This document shows, piece by piece, positions 46,587-60,480 of a DNA stretch of 64,000 nucleotides. The notes beneath the pieces are model-generated. The model saw only the letters and a program-made list of their open reading frames with translations. It searched no databases and was not told the origin of the DNA. Position 1 is the first letter of the stretch, and every line of letters starts with the position of its first letter. The DNA is from Aspidapion aeneum (taxonomy: Eukaryota > Arthropoda > Insecta > Coleoptera > Brentidae). The DNA lies in assembly GCA_963576565.1 (NCBI GenBank), contig OY755040.1, positions 86,517,022-86,581,021 of the forward strand, in the 5' to 3' direction. A program made the position numbers and the translations under genes.

Positions 46587-47229
46587 GAGATAGAAAAAAT
46601 ATTTTAAAGATTTTCCCCTTTTTTCGTACGCCAATGGAATGCGCACCACTGTCGTCAGAGGGCACTAAGGTACATCGTTGTAAAGGAAATTGTATCCGCT
46701 TGAAAAATGATCTCCAGAAGAATTTTGAAAAAGTTGACTGTTTTCGAGTTATTAGCAATAAACTATTAAAAAGCACGTTTAAGGGGGCGGGAACCACCCC
46801 CCTACCAGGGGTGGGGGGGGGGGGGTGGCTCTCTTTCGTAAAATGTTCGGACGAGTCTTATGTCTATCCATACCAAGTGTGTTGCTTCTATCATTAAACG
46901 CAGTACCCGACCCCGTAGGGCCTGAACTAATATATCTCCCTACTTTAAGCTTTTTTAGGACATCGAACCATGGGACCTATGACCCACCTAAGCAATTTGT
47001 TTGGGCAGAAATAGACAGCAAGATAAATTTTCACCCTTAGGGTAACCAACCTCCCTTGGTCATAGGTAATGACCGCGGACCGCAGATACTCGCAAGTGGG
47101 GGTCAGTTTTTTCAATTTCCCATAAAAATACGTGAAACCCCCCCAAATGCATTGAATTTGTGACACCCTGTACTTATCAACTAAATTTTGTATTATTTTA
47201 TAGGTATACATCTAATATACAAACTTACC
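46587..47229. other. fragment of the palindrome family, then non-coding
   Basis: 46640-46900 repeats landmarks of 45480-46020 (CATCGTTGTAAAGGAAATTG, TCTATCCATACCAAGTGTGTTGCTTCT). 46900-47229 shows no gene; it contains a donor-like ACTTACC (minus-strand GGTAAGT) that belongs to the THAP exon next to it. Confidence 0.5.
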
Positions 47230-47484
47230 ACTATCTGTGACCGCCCAGTTAATTGGCACTGCGGTTTTCGATAAACATTTTCAACGGTTGCTGTGCAAAA
47301 TATACTCAGGCAAAAAATGTTGGTCACAAATATAATGTCTACCCCCTTCACTTCCTAACATTAAACTAATGTTGCCGCAATTATAGTTCCATTTTTGCAA
47401 CAAGGAAGGATCTGTAGGAAATGAAAAAAAAGCCACTTTTGAATTGTACCGAGTATTTGGACAATTAAAATATTCACACTTCAT
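47230..47484 (-). pseudogene. THAP-domain exon with an in-frame stop
   Basis: THAP domains are C2CH zinc fingers that bind DNA, found in P-type transposases and host regulators. The minus strand starts ATG at 47484 (MKCEYFNCPNT), continues VAFFSFPTDPSLLQKWN and ends the finger with ICDQHF, giving the C-x4-C ... C-x2-H pattern. TGA at 47283-47281 interrupts the frame. The next codons still read KCLSKTAVPINW, which supplies the AVP motif that closes THAP domains, and a GGTAAGT donor follows at 47229-47223. Either this is a decayed gene or the stop is a recent mutation. It has no visible partner exon and is unrelated by position to the P-like relic at 29375-31605. Confidence 0.65.
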
Positions 47485-48332
47485 CCTGATTGCTTTCGAA
47501 CCAACCTGGTTAGAGCACGGATCACCAAACAAATCAAAGGTTATAGGGAAGTTTTTTTATAAATCTATTAGGGCCAAAGACAAGGTCAAGGTCATTCCCG
47601 CAAATTCTGCTATAAGATTTTATGTAATGGCTCTTATTTTTCTACACGCACAATCGTGTGGTCATAAGTCATATCGGAATCTACCTTCAAACCCTCAGAA
47701 AAACCTATTCTCCAAGTGCTTCATTGAACGTTAACCGTTTCCTGTTTCGAAGGGTTTTTGCACAATTTGCAAGTGCAAAGTAATTATATTTTAGTAAGAC
47801 TTACTTTGTTAAATATTGTCAAAAACCATTTCTAATTTTTTGCAAACATATCTAAAACAAACAAGAAACAAGTTTGGGGGCCTGGTAATGATGATCCGTA
47901 TCATCTTGTTAGTTTGTTTTTATTAAACGATTTTATTTAACTTCACAAAGCATGTCTGACGGTCTATCAAATATTGCGATTCATTTTAGCTCACACTACT
48001 ACTAATAGTATAGTAGTGTGAGCTATGGTGATCCTAATTTTTTTGAGAAAAAAAAAAGTTGCTCCGATTTCAAAATTTTTTATATATCTTTCCGTTTCAG
48101 ATGTCTGTCTGTCTGTCCGTCTGTCCGTCTGCCGTCTGTCCGTCTGTAGGTGTGTATGTGTGAATGTGTCTATGTGTGTATGTGTGTTTGTGTGGGTGTG
48201 TGTGTGTGTATGTGTGTGTGTGTGTGTACGTGTGTTCGTGTATACGTGTGTACGTGTGTACGTGTGTACGTGCGTACGTGCGTACGTGCGTATGTGCGTA
48301 TGTGCGTATGTGCGTATGTGCGTATGTGCGTA

Positions 48333-48391
<59 letters not shown>

Positions 48392-48392
48392 A

Positions 48393-48443
<51 letters not shown>
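47452..48443. repeat. 992-bp tandem duplication, first copy
   Basis: Starts at AGTATTTGGACAATTAAAAT and includes the first codons and upstream region of the THAP exon plus the beginning of hairpin-family copy 6. The same sequence restarts at 48444 with only isolated differences. Confidence 0.93.
47988..48443 (+). mobile_element. hairpin-ended family, copy 6 (truncated)
   Basis: Has the left hairpin (AGCTCACACTACTACTAATA...), the leader and a long mixed repeat: (TGTC)n, then GTGTGTATGTGTG and ACGTGTGT variants, then (TGTC)n again. It stops inside the repeat at the duplication junction; the right two thirds is absent. Confidence 0.85.
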
Positions 48444-50190
<1,747 letters not shown>

Positions 50191-50305
50191 GTTTTCTTAA
50201 ATAGACGTAGTCCAAAATTATTTGTCGAAATTCAAAAACTAACGGGGATTAAAGAAAAAAAGAGCAAGGTAGTTGGCCAAGGGCACCATCCTAGTGACTA
50301 ATATT

Positions 50306-51248
50306 AGCTCACACATATACTATACTATAGTAGTGTGAGCTATGGTGATCCTAATTTTTTCGAGAAAAAAAAAGTTGCTCCGATTTCAAAATTTTTTATA
50401 TATCTTTGCGTTTCAGATGATTTTGAAACTTTTTTGTCGCGCCGTCTGTCTGTCTGTATGTCTGTCTGTATGTCTGTCTGTAACGACCAACGCGCATAAC
50501 TCAAAAACCGCCTGGCCGATTTTAATAAAATTTAGTACCTAGGCTGGGTCTTGGGTCGAGATGGTCCCATTTAAAAATGAACAAAATCCACCCAACACAA
50601 GCCAAATAAAAGGGTGGGGGAAGATTTCAAAAATTAGAGTTTATGTGAAAATATGGCGAGTGTGATATCAAACGAAAGGTAATTGAGTATGGAGTTAAAC
50701 AAAATACATTTTAGTTTTTTTTTCTTCAAAAAGGGTGGGGGTAGATTTCAAAAATTAGAGTTTACGTGAAAATATGGCGTGTGTGAAATCAAACGAAAGG
50801 TAATTAAGTCCGGAGTTAAACAAAATACATTTTAGTTTTTGTTTTTTTAATGGTGGGGGTAGATTTCAAAAATTTGAGTTTGAGTCAAAACATGGCTTGT
50901 GTGGTATCAAACAAAAGGTAATTTAGTCTGGAGTTGAATAAGATATATTTCAGGTTTTAGTTTTATTAGCTCGCACGTACACTATATAGCTATAAACACA
51001 ACACAATTGTGAGTTACAGACTAACAAAGCGGGGAGAACTGTTGAGTGAACCCTAAGTTTAAATCTGACTTTTCTAGTAAATTAAGTTAAAACAAAATTG
51101 CTAATTAGTCTTACTGACTAGATTGTAATAAAAAAAAACACAGTGTGTTTGACAAATAAAAAAAAAAAAAAAAAAAAAAAAAACGTACACTATAACTATA
51201 GTACCTAGTGTGAGCTCAGGGGCCCATATATTGGCAGAGTATTTTTTT
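50306..51248 (+). mobile_element. hairpin-ended family, copy 8, split by a retroposon
   Basis: Same order as copy 5, with a short TGTC/TATG tract. The right hairpin is interrupted at 50987-51182 and resumes as ACGTACACTATAACTATAGT, ending GGGGCCCATATATTGGCAGA. Confidence 0.88.
50987..51182 (+). mobile_element. poly(A) retroposon, 196 bp, 12-bp target duplication
   Basis: ACGTACACTATA at 50975-50986 is repeated at 51183-51194. The insert ends with GACAAATAAA and about 24 A residues at the 3' border, the signature of LINE-machinery retroposition. I recognise no tRNA-type box A/B or coding sequence, so it may be a SINE, a truncated LINE end or a processed transcript. Confidence 0.85.
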
Positions 51249-53480
51249 GTGTCGCCCAAATAGCTTTAAAATAAAATTAAAAATATTACGGCGCACTTTA
51301 GTCTGAAACCCCAATATTTTGGCCAAAAATAGCAAAAACTAAATTCACAATAAAACTGTTTAGTTATATATTTTTTAAAGCTAAATAGTGGCACCTCAAA
51401 ATTCCAGCATGATTGGCTTCATTGCCAAACCAGGCTTCGAAATATCGTTGTTTCAATTTGACATTTCCTGACAATGAGCAATTGTTTTTTTATGTTTCAT
51501 TATTTTTCACTAACTTTAACGTGCTATTTCTAAGAAGTGCGAAGAGTTATAAAAAAATTGAAAAATACCTTTTTTAACTAAAGGTAATTAGATTATTTTT
51601 TGATCATTTCAGTCACAGGAGTTTTACACTTATTCTTTAAATACGAATGATAGAAAAATTGTGCAAGAAATGTATCACATTTTTTTTCTTCGATATCAAA
51701 AAAGCTTTTACGAACTTTCATGTTAATTTTTAAGAAAATATTTTCGTCTTGATTTGTACTTTCCGGGGTACATACACTCACTGTTGGTGCCAAAAGGAGC
51801 GATAGTCTCCAAATTCGGTATTAATCATGACCGTACATATTCTGATAAACACAGAGTACCTATTCCAGTGCATTTTAATTTGTGTTTCCGTGTGTCTTCT
51901 ATATAGATAGTAGTAAGCAAAGTACCTTAAAAAAAGCAGAATGAATCATAGATATCAAAACTCCTGTCAATGAACAAAAACAAGGAAAAAATTCAAGATA
52001 ACCGCCAAAATAGATATAAAATTAATAGAAACTGCAAACATTTAACATCAGTTTCAGGGTATTTGGAGCATCGAAATTCAAACATAGAATAATTTTTATT
52101 GGCGAAGGGAAATAACAATTTGTAATGGGGGGGGGGCGTTCGGTTCACTAGGTTAAAAAAATCAAATTTGACTTGTGTGACATTAATTAATTAGGGTGTT
52201 GAATAAAAAAAAGGTTTTAATTATTTAACTTCCTCCTATCACTCCTCAAACTAAAATATGATGATCAATATAAATTTTTCCTCGATTTAAATCATTCATC
52301 GCATTCAATCTCTCTTTTACACCCCTGTGGAGGTAAGAACTCCACTTTTTATGAACCTTAAAAGTATTTAATGCAATATTAGATATTCGCTGAATCCAAG
52401 CAGAACAAGAAAAACTCTTTAGCATCTCCCTGGGAGGGGGAGGCCTCGGAGTGGGAGTCTATAAATAAATTTTGTATGGAACTTATTATAGGCACGACTA
52501 AACTACTATATGAGTTTTCATTTTAGTCTCTGCGGCTTCTCCTCTTAGGGAAGAAAAAGGGGTGCTGGGGCTAGGTCGTATCCAACCCAAAACAGAAGAG
52601 GGGGCAGGTTTCTGAACTCCATGGCCCTCTTAATTTAGAGGGCGGGGGGAATTCATATTCTAACTGAATTTCAATGTCTGATTTTAAACAACCTGGTTAA
52701 AAAGGGGGACAGCCCAACAGCTGCCCTTCTCCCCCCCCCAAACCGAACCGAACCGAACCCCCCCGCCGAATACGCCTTTGCGCTAAAGGTATAATTGAGT
52801 GAATTTTTTTTTTATTCTCTTGCTTGAATTTAGTAATAGAAATATTTCTATGATAAACTGTTCATGTCATGTTCAAGTAAAGTTTGGACCCCCAAATCAA
52901 CGGAGTAAAAGGGGGGATGGGTTACTGAATGGTTATAAAACTTTTTAATCCTTAAATTTTAGTTCTGCGGACCAAAATACTTAAGAGTATATATAATATA
53001 TAAGGGCAAATTTGATAATTGAAAATTTGTTTTTGGTAAACTCGGTTTTATGCACCAAAATTAGGAGGATTTGGGGGTTTGGTTTGGGATTTGAGTTTTG
53101 CAACTTATATTTTTTTGTGAGGCTGCAGATCATATTAAACATAATACACTTTTTAAAAGGGCTATTAGGCAGTATAAACCACGAAAATGGTGGTGGCAAG
53201 AGTGAGGGGTAACAAAAAATACTTTTTATTTGTATATTAGCAATTTAGACTTCTTTATTGATTTGCGTTTAAGTGATTAGAGAGTTTAACTGTAAAAGTC
53301 TATTTTTGGCCAAAATATTCATCCCTCAGACCATAGTGCGGCGGCTCGTAAAGCCACATAATAAAAACAAGCAGTGACAAACAAATAACAGACGATTTTT
53401 TCGCTTACTCGACAGAACGTGGTTTTCAGGCGCGTGTATGCGAAGTTCTATTCTTACATTTGTATACAGGGTGATCAAAA
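51249..53480. other. 2.2 kb without recognised genes
   Basis: A minus-strand frame at 51593-51793 has plausible composition but no recognised motif or clear splice sites. (CCGAA)n, about four units, lies at 52738-52760 next to C-tracts. TATACAGGGTGATCAAAATT at 53463 is a common repeat-end word. No other feature supported. Confidence 0.4.
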
Positions 53481-53691
53481 TTACTTTCGGCCTGATAACT
53501 TTCGAAAGGAGGACCACAGGCGAGAGAAAATTTTGATCGTGTATATTTAAATTGAGAGAGGGATAGGATTCATCCTTACTGCGGCGAAAGGAGAGCGTAC
53601 CAAAGTTCGTCAGGAATCAGAATACTAAAACGATACTGAATCCTGGGGACGAGGCGGTATCTTTTCGCAGTAAGAAGGGTGGATTGTTCGT

Positions 53692-53976
53692 ATGGCACGA
53701 AGGAAACCAGGGAAGAGAGTTAGGGAAGCGAAAAGACAAAGACGCGAGACGTTACAAAAATTGATCCAGCATTTCTTTGAGAACGGGATACCGATCAAAC
53801 TTAATACCGAAGGGAGGCCCGTAACGCCAGATATTTCGTGGCAAGAGATCGAGTTGTGTAATCCAACCCAGGGGGAAAATTCACAAAAGACGCAGACCAA
53901 AAACCAAGTGTATCCGAGAGACGAATTTTTAAGGCAACTTGAGCAGGAATATTTAGAGCTATTTGGGCCAGGATAA
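53692..53976 (+). CDS. unrecognised basic protein, 94 aa
   Basis: Open from ATG 53692 (context TCGTATGG) to TAA 53974. The N-terminal 25 residues are strongly basic (MARRKPGKRVREAKRQRR). The middle has the hydrophobic FFENGIPIKL and the C-terminus is acidic and leucine-rich (FLRQLEQEYLELF), possibly helical. I do not recognise a family. Its position near the left end of the purine-rich region would suit a first ORF of a retroelement, but it is far shorter than gag. The frame is clean, unlike most of its surroundings, and a minus-strand frame overlaps it as a shadow. A chance ORF is possible. Confidence 0.4.
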   Translation: MARRKPGKRVREAKRQRRETLQKLIQHFFENGIPIKLNTEGRPVTPDISWQEIELCNPTQGENSQKTQTKNQVYPRDEFLRQLEQEYLELFGPG

Positions 53977-54689
53977 CGAACTATCCAATAACCCTGACCA
54001 GGGCGCCGTGAAGATATTTTGTTCTTATCACAAAAACCACGCTGGTTAGGCAAAAGACTTGATAAAAATAGTCGCGTTGATTGCAGGGTAGTTTAGAGGT
54101 CGACCTGACGAAGGTAGTCAGACTTAGGTAGAATAGCAATAAAGTTCAACAAAGTTAACAAAATTGGTAAAGCCCGGTGCTTATTAGGCTGAACGCACGA
54201 AAACTGTCAAAAATTGGCAGCCAGGTTAAGTACGGTGACAAAAAGTGGTAGTCAGACCGAAAAAAAAAGAGCCATAAATTGAATATACTCTACAGGTTAG
54301 GTTAAAAACACAGAAGTTCAATTGAGCCATTATTAAACCAGTGATAGGAAAAAATTTAGAAAATACGGCAAAAGCGTAAACAGCGTGTTTTTTGGTGAAG
54401 GAAAAAAATATAATAATATTTTTCGAAAAAATCTAAACCCCACGACGCTACTGACTTTATAAAATAGGAAAAGAAAGTATGATTTGTTAAATAAAGTACC
54501 AAAGGAAATATCCAACCGATTGCATAAAGAATATTAGTAGGTAATTATTAAAACGGAAAAAAGCGATCTGGTTACAATAATATAGTAGACCCGCGACAAG
54601 GCAACGTTACAAATTCAAAAAATCAATGCTGTACTATCTTTAAAGGTTATCGACCCAAACGAAAGGGCCATTGCTTTAAAAAGCTACCT
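53977..54689. other. non-coding, A-rich
   Basis: No coding frame or repeat unit recognised; short words such as GGTAGTCAGAC occur twice (54113 and 54246). Confidence 0.4.
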
Positions 54690-55810
54690 TTGAAAAAGCA
54701 AAATCCAATATTTTAGTCTTAAATTAATATAAAAATTCCAAAAAAGTTGTTTTTCCTTTGATTTCTTTATTAGTCAGTCATTTCGAGAAAATATTGCAGT
54801 TGGGAGGTCTACGCACAAAGCACACAAACCCAGAGCAAAATTCATTATTTTTTCCTTTAATCAACATTAAAAGTCTAGATATTTGTTTTTTCGTTGTTTT
54901 TTATTAGTCAATCAACTACGGAGAATATTGAAGTTGGAGTTATAGGACGTATAACACAAACAAAAAGCAAAATCCAATATTTTAGTCTTAAAATAATACA
55001 AAAATTAAAAAAAAATGTTTTTCTTTGACTTCTTTCTTAGTCAGTCATTGGCGGAAAATATTGGAGTTGGGAGTTCTACGCACAAAGCACACAAACCCAG
55101 AGCAAAATTCATTATTTTTTTCCTTTAATCAACATTAAAAGTCTAGATATTTGTTTTTTCTTTGTTTTTTTTATTAGTCAATCAACTAGGGAGAATATTG
55201 AAGTTGGAGTTATAGGACGGATAACACAAACCAAATGCAAAATCCAATATTTTAGTCTTAAAATAATACAAAAATTCCAAAAAAGTTGTTTTTCTTTGAC
55301 TTCTTTCTTAGTCAGTCATTGGCAGAAAATATTGGAGTTGGGGAGTTTTACGCACAAAGCACACGAACCCAGAGCAAAATTAATTATTTTTTTTCTTTAA
55401 TCAACAGAAAAAGTTTAGATATTTATTTGTTCTTTGATTTTTTTTGCTTGGTCAGTCAATTGAAGAGAATAATGGAGTTGGGGAGTTTTACGCACAAAGC
55501 GCACGAGCCTAGAGCAAAGTTAATTATTTTTTTCTTTAATCAACAGAAAAAGTTTAGATATTTATTTGTTCTTTGTTTTTTTTCTTGGTCAGTCAATTGA
55601 AGAGAATATTGGAGTTGGGGAAGTTTTTGTTTTTTTTTTCTAAGTCAATCAGCTAGGGAGAATACCGAAGTTGAGGAGTTCTAGCACAAATAACACAAAC
55701 AAAAAGCAAAATCAAATATTTTAGTCTTAAATTAATATAAAAAATTCCAAAAAAAAATTTTTTTTTTGATTCTCTCTTAGTCAATCCATTGGGGTGAGGA
55801 TTGAAGTTGC
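54690..55810. repeat. tandem array, unit about 268 bp made of two similar halves
   Basis: AAGCAAAATCCAATATTTTAGTCTTAAA recurs at about 54698, 54966, 55236 and 55696. Between copies, AGTCAGTCATT...GAAAATATTG.AGTTGGG and AGTCAATCAACTA.GGAGAATATTG alternate, showing a ~130-bp sub-unit. Units share CACAAAGCACACAAACCCAGAGCAAAATT-like blocks. No protein likely. Confidence 0.85.
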
Positions 55811-57244
55811 TAAACGAAAATAGAGCAACAGAAAGAGCGGAGCTGTTTTAGAGGAAATAATAAAACAAACCTCTAGTAGGCAATAAATTGGAAAAAAATA
55901 AATAAAAATTGTTCAACGAGGTCTAAAATAAATTAAAAACTAGACAGAGGTAGACCCTCGAAACGACAAAAATAAAATAGCTGTCAAAAGAATTGGTAAC
56001 ACGCAAATATCAGTAGCGTCTAAGGTGGTTACAAAAAATTGTGAAACCGTGCGAATACCCAGGTCAGGGCGCGATATAACATATTTTCGCTTTTTGGGAA
56101 ATTTTTAGGAAATAAACTAGAACTTATAAGGGTAATTTTTCTTTTTGGCAATAAAAAAGCCGAAAGATATTATAGGTCACGGCATTATATGTAAGGTTAA
56201 ACAGTTTTTGTTTTTGAAAGGCACCTAAAAGTAGAGTGAATAAAAATCATTATAACTAATAAACACCTTTTGAGCACCAGCAAGTTAATAAGACAAACCT
56301 CTAGTAGGTCGTAAATTGGCAAGAAACTAAAAATTTGTGGTTCTTAAGGAAAATATTTCAACAAAGTAAAAGACATAAAATGAGATTTTGCAAAAAGTGT
56401 CCCAAAATAACGAAAAAATAAAAATAATTGCTAGGAAAATTTGGGTTACACAAAAAGAAAAATTCAGTAGCGACCAAGGCGAGATTCACCAGGCCAAAGG
56501 ACTAACACAATGTGGGATAATTTTTTTTTAGGAAGCGTGAAACATAAGTTGATGCATCCCTAATTTTGCGGAAAAAATTAACTCAAAGACACATAGATAG
56601 GCTGAATATAGCGCTACTAACAGCTGATTAATAATCTGAAAAGATAACAATTTTTGTTATTAAAAAGTCAAAAATTAGTTTTTTATGCGAATTAAGCAAA
56701 AAAAAGTTTTGTTTGTTACAAATAATTGTTGCCCACCGCTGTTACAAAGATTGAGTAATGAGTCTTAACAGCGAGTTGAGCTGGAAAAAAAGCCCTTTTA
56801 GACATTGAGAAGTTACAGCTGATGGGGCTAAAAAAGTAAAAACATACATGCGTTTTTTCAAACCAATTGAACCTACAGGTACATATTTAAAGTAGTTGCA
56901 GTGTATGCGTTTTGTGTGGATCTTAGTTAGCCATATAGTATCTATCGAGATATCTGAAACTCATCATAAAGTAGCTTTATATGCTAAAGTAAATACTTTC
57001 TGTTGATAGGTAAAAGGCGGGCAATATTTTAGAAGAAGCAAATACCCACATAGGTAGTTGATAAAAAGTAGGAAATTAAGACCGTAAGAAAAGTAAGGAC
57101 TACGGACAAAAATAATACACTGAAAAGAAGAAAGGCTGAGGTAAAAAAACGCAAAAGTAGTTCTAAAGGAAATTAGGAACTCAGGAAGTAAAAAAAAGTA
57201 AATTTGAAGAAAAAGGGATAAAGTAGGCCAATTGGGCAGAAAAG
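55811..57244. other. non-coding, A-rich
   Basis: ACAAACCTCTAGTAGG appears at 55866 and 56297 with similar flanks, hinting at another degenerate repeat. No gene supported. Confidence 0.4.
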
Positions 57245-57720
57245 AATTACAGGACGTCGTGACATAAATGTGAACTCCGAAGGAAACAGGAGTTTAACGA
57301 TTAAATAGGAAGGGAGAGAAGGATAATTTAGAGGAGTCGTGAAGGAAATTAGGGTCTCAGGAAGCCAAATTAAAGAAGAAAAAGAGGCGTATGGGGCAGA
57401 ACAGATGTGTAGGACGTCGTGATGTAAACGTGAACTCCGAAAGAAAATGGAGTTTAATGATTAAATAGGAAGATAGAAGGATAATTTAGAGGAGTCCTGA
57501 AGAATATTAGGGTCTCAGGAAGCGAAATTAAAGAAGATAAATTAGGCCTATGGGGCAGAACAGACGTGTAGGACGTCGTGACGTAAACGTGAACTCCGAA
57601 GGAAAATGGAGTTTAACGGTTAAATAGGAAGAGAGAAGGATAATTTAGAGGAGTGCTGAAGGAAAGACGTGTTGACTAAAACACGAATTCCGGAGAAAAA
57701 GGGAGGTTATGTATTTAATA
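57245..57720. repeat. tandem array, unit about 160 bp, three copies
   Basis: AGGACGTCGTGA, AACGTGAACTCCGAAGGAAA, GGAGTTTAACGATTAAATAGGAAG, GATAATTTAGAGGAGT and TTAGGGTCTCAGGAAGC repeat in order, the CGTCGTGA landmark falling near 57254, 57414 and 57573. Confidence 0.85.
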
Positions 57721-57936
57721 ATGGGAGTAAGAAGAATTTAGAAGAAAAAGAGCCAAAACTTCAGAAGGTATTGCAAGGAGTTCTAAAGGATATTAGGAAC
57801 TTGAAAAGCAACGCTGACGAGAACGTAAACTAGGCTAATAAGGCGGACAAAGCAAATGAAGTGTTGCAGAAAAAAGAGTCCTGAGGGAAAAACGGGACTT
57901 AAGAAGAAGAGAGGTGGACGAGAAACGGGGAGAACT

Positions 57937-58340
57937 CGGCCCGACAAAGCAAATAGTAAGCTACAAGAAGCCCAAAAGGAGCGTTTCCAAGCAACTGAAG
58001 AAATTTAGGAGGAAAGAAGGAATTCCCGAGGAAAAATCGGGACCCTTATTGCAAAAAATTGAGTTGAAGCAGTGGCAAAAGTTTCGCCGCAGCGAGCCAA
58101 AGATATTTTAAATACAGAAGATTTTAAAATAATACAGGACGCAAAGTCTGGGCTCAATAAACAAGAACACAGTGATGTTCTACCATAAGAGGTTAAAAGT
58201 CATTTGGACCAATGCAAGGAAGGCCTTAGGTGGTGTCAAAAAATACTACCAGAAGGGAAGTGGACGAAATAAAGGGAATATCAAAAGCTAGAGAATGGGC
58301 ACCACCGAAAAAAGGGCTAAGGCAAGATGCAAAGATACAG
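57937..58340 (+). pseudogene. degenerate gag-like coding stretch (tentative)
   Basis: One frame (through 57955) reads as a helical, E/K/Q-rich protein for about 130 codons: SKLQEAQKERFQATEEI, AKVSPQRAKDILNTEDF, NKQEHSDVLP, then SHLDQCKEGLRWCQKILPEGKW. It is interrupted by five in-frame stops (near 58006, 58060, 58185, 58269 and 58317). The composition resembles a capsid-type polyprotein of an LTR element, but no zinc knuckle or defined motif is seen. The flanking open frames (57914-58111 and 58295-58540) use other phases. Purine-rich DNA has few stops by chance, so confidence is low. Confidence 0.3.
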
Positions 58341-58559
58341 GAAGGGACACATTTATCCTGAAAGAAGAAAGCAGGCGTCCGGTAAGATGCCAGAATTGCC
58401 GCCGAGGCACCTGTACAGCAGGTAATGTTAGGAGTAACTCCATGAAATATAGTCTGCGGAAGGCAGTGGCTGAACTTTGGACGGGAGGAGAAAATACGAG
58501 AGCTAGTAAGTCTTGCAGGAAAAAAAAATTATTTGAGTAGAATCGGTCAAATAGTTTTT

Positions 58560-60480
58560 GAGTTGTATGAAATACAGACATACTGACAAGACTACAAATA
58601 AGTGATTTTAAATTTAATAATACGAGTAGCAGTCGTTTCTCGCATTGCATTTAGCACGTATTTTTACTTAAATAAAATTATTAAAGTACATAATAACTGG
58701 CAGGTCACAAACAAAAACCCCTAGGCTTGCAAATATTGTCATTATAATTAACCTCGTTATGAATTTGATACAATTAGCAAAGGCATAGGTAGACGCCACA
58801 CATATTGTTTATGTGGATTCTAAGAAAAAATACATGACCTACACAACAAAGGTTTATTTAGTTAAAATAAAGTTAAAAAACAGTTATGAATAAAAAACAA
58901 TTGCTAATTTTTTTACAGCATTCTGAATTACTGATATTATTGACGGGGTCGGTTACTGACCGGACTGAACCGATGTGAATGAGTCTAATAGGGTGGCTGA
59001 CAAAAGAAAGTGAGATAGAAAAAAATGTGCAGGTCGTTTTTCAGGAAAATACTTCACGCGGTGTGCGCGTATCATAAACTTAAGAACTTTAATTTCTATT
59101 ATTTTTCCGTGCTTGAATTTGGAAAGAGATGTATAAACTATTAAGTAAGTAGGTATTTTAGATAAATATTGATGAAATAAATTGAAAGAAAGAAAGAGTT
59201 TTATAAAATAAAAGGAAAAAGGTTGTCGCCGTAATGAAGTGGTAGAAAGAAATACTTGCTAGATAAGAATAATAATAATTGGATAGGTTTTGGAGAGAGT
59301 AAATAGGAAGAAAAAAAATCTAACTACTAATAGTACGCCAATGAAGCAGTTTTTCAGGATCAGTAAATAAAGTAATTAAATGATGCGTATTTGGTTGGAT
59401 AAAAAGATTTAGGAAAAGTCATCTAAATATAAGTTAAAACTATTCTGAAAAAAGATATTAGAAACCATCATGAAATGTAAAAGTTTGATTATTATACGGT
59501 TAAGTACCCAACAGATATTGTTATTGTGAACATAGTAAGAAAGTTGGTTTGAGGAAGAAAGAAGAAAGGCGAAATGGGCCATCGGAAAGTAAATCGATGC
59601 AAAGGGCGAGAAAGAAGAAGAAGTATAGAGGGGTGTCCACCAAAAAAGGTGACACCTAAAGGACTTTATAATTGAAATTGGAACTGAAAAGAGATCGTAA
59701 TCTTTTCTCGGGTAGGAGTTCTGCTTAATCGAGTGCACCGAAATGGCAACTCCGTGATCTCTTGTTATGAGTTTGACTTGGTTAAAAGAAATGCGTTTTT
59801 TAAGAAGAGTACTGTGTTATTAGAAGGCCAAAGGGTCTTTGTGAGAGTGATTCATCGCAATAGGCGCTAGAGACACAGAGGTTGTAACAGTAAGTTGTGG
59901 ATGCTCGCCAAAAAGGGGGTACTCCAAGTGCTGATAAATTGAAGTAGTAGGAAGGCTGAAATGGTATGCGTTACCAAAATTGGGCACTACGTGATTCTTC
60001 TGTAATGAGTCTGACTCTTAAAAATTAACCATTTCTTGTAAGTGAACTCAACACACACATTGAGATTATAAAAGTCCGGGAAAAATTATCGAGAGGCACT
60101 AGGTTTAACTGTAATGAATTCAGTTTGATGGATGCAATGCATGTGTTATGTCTTAAAGGATAGAACAAGTAAAGATAGTGATGCAGTAAAATTGAGTGTA
60201 AAAATGATTAAAAGGAGCTACTAAAGTATTGAAGGTGGCGAAGAGTCCAAGGTTATTGGCGTGGAAATGTGAGAAAGGCGCATAGAGAATTCAAAGTAAA
60301 CAGGTTGAGGGTACTTACCTAGTTAGAAAAAAGAGAGAGTGAAAAAAAGAAATTGAACAAAATTTTTATCTGATTAATAGTTAAGTAGGGTTGTTCAAAA
60401 CAATGTTTGTTAAAAGACTGATCCTGAAAAGTTAAATACGTGTCTAGTTATTATTATAGGCGACATTTAAGCAGTAAATA
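58560..60480. other. 1.9 kb without recognised genes
   Basis: AATCGGTCAAATAGTTTTTG followed by ATACAGACATACTGACAAG at 58540-58585 matches the shared 'ATCGG...then CAGA' module of other repeats here. The rest has no recognised coding or repeat structure. Confidence 0.4.

Noticed and set aside
51593..51793. 66-codon minus-strand frame with plausible amino-acid composition
   Set aside because: No recognised motif, no convincing acceptor or donor, and no neighbouring exon; kept only as a note in the spacer entry.
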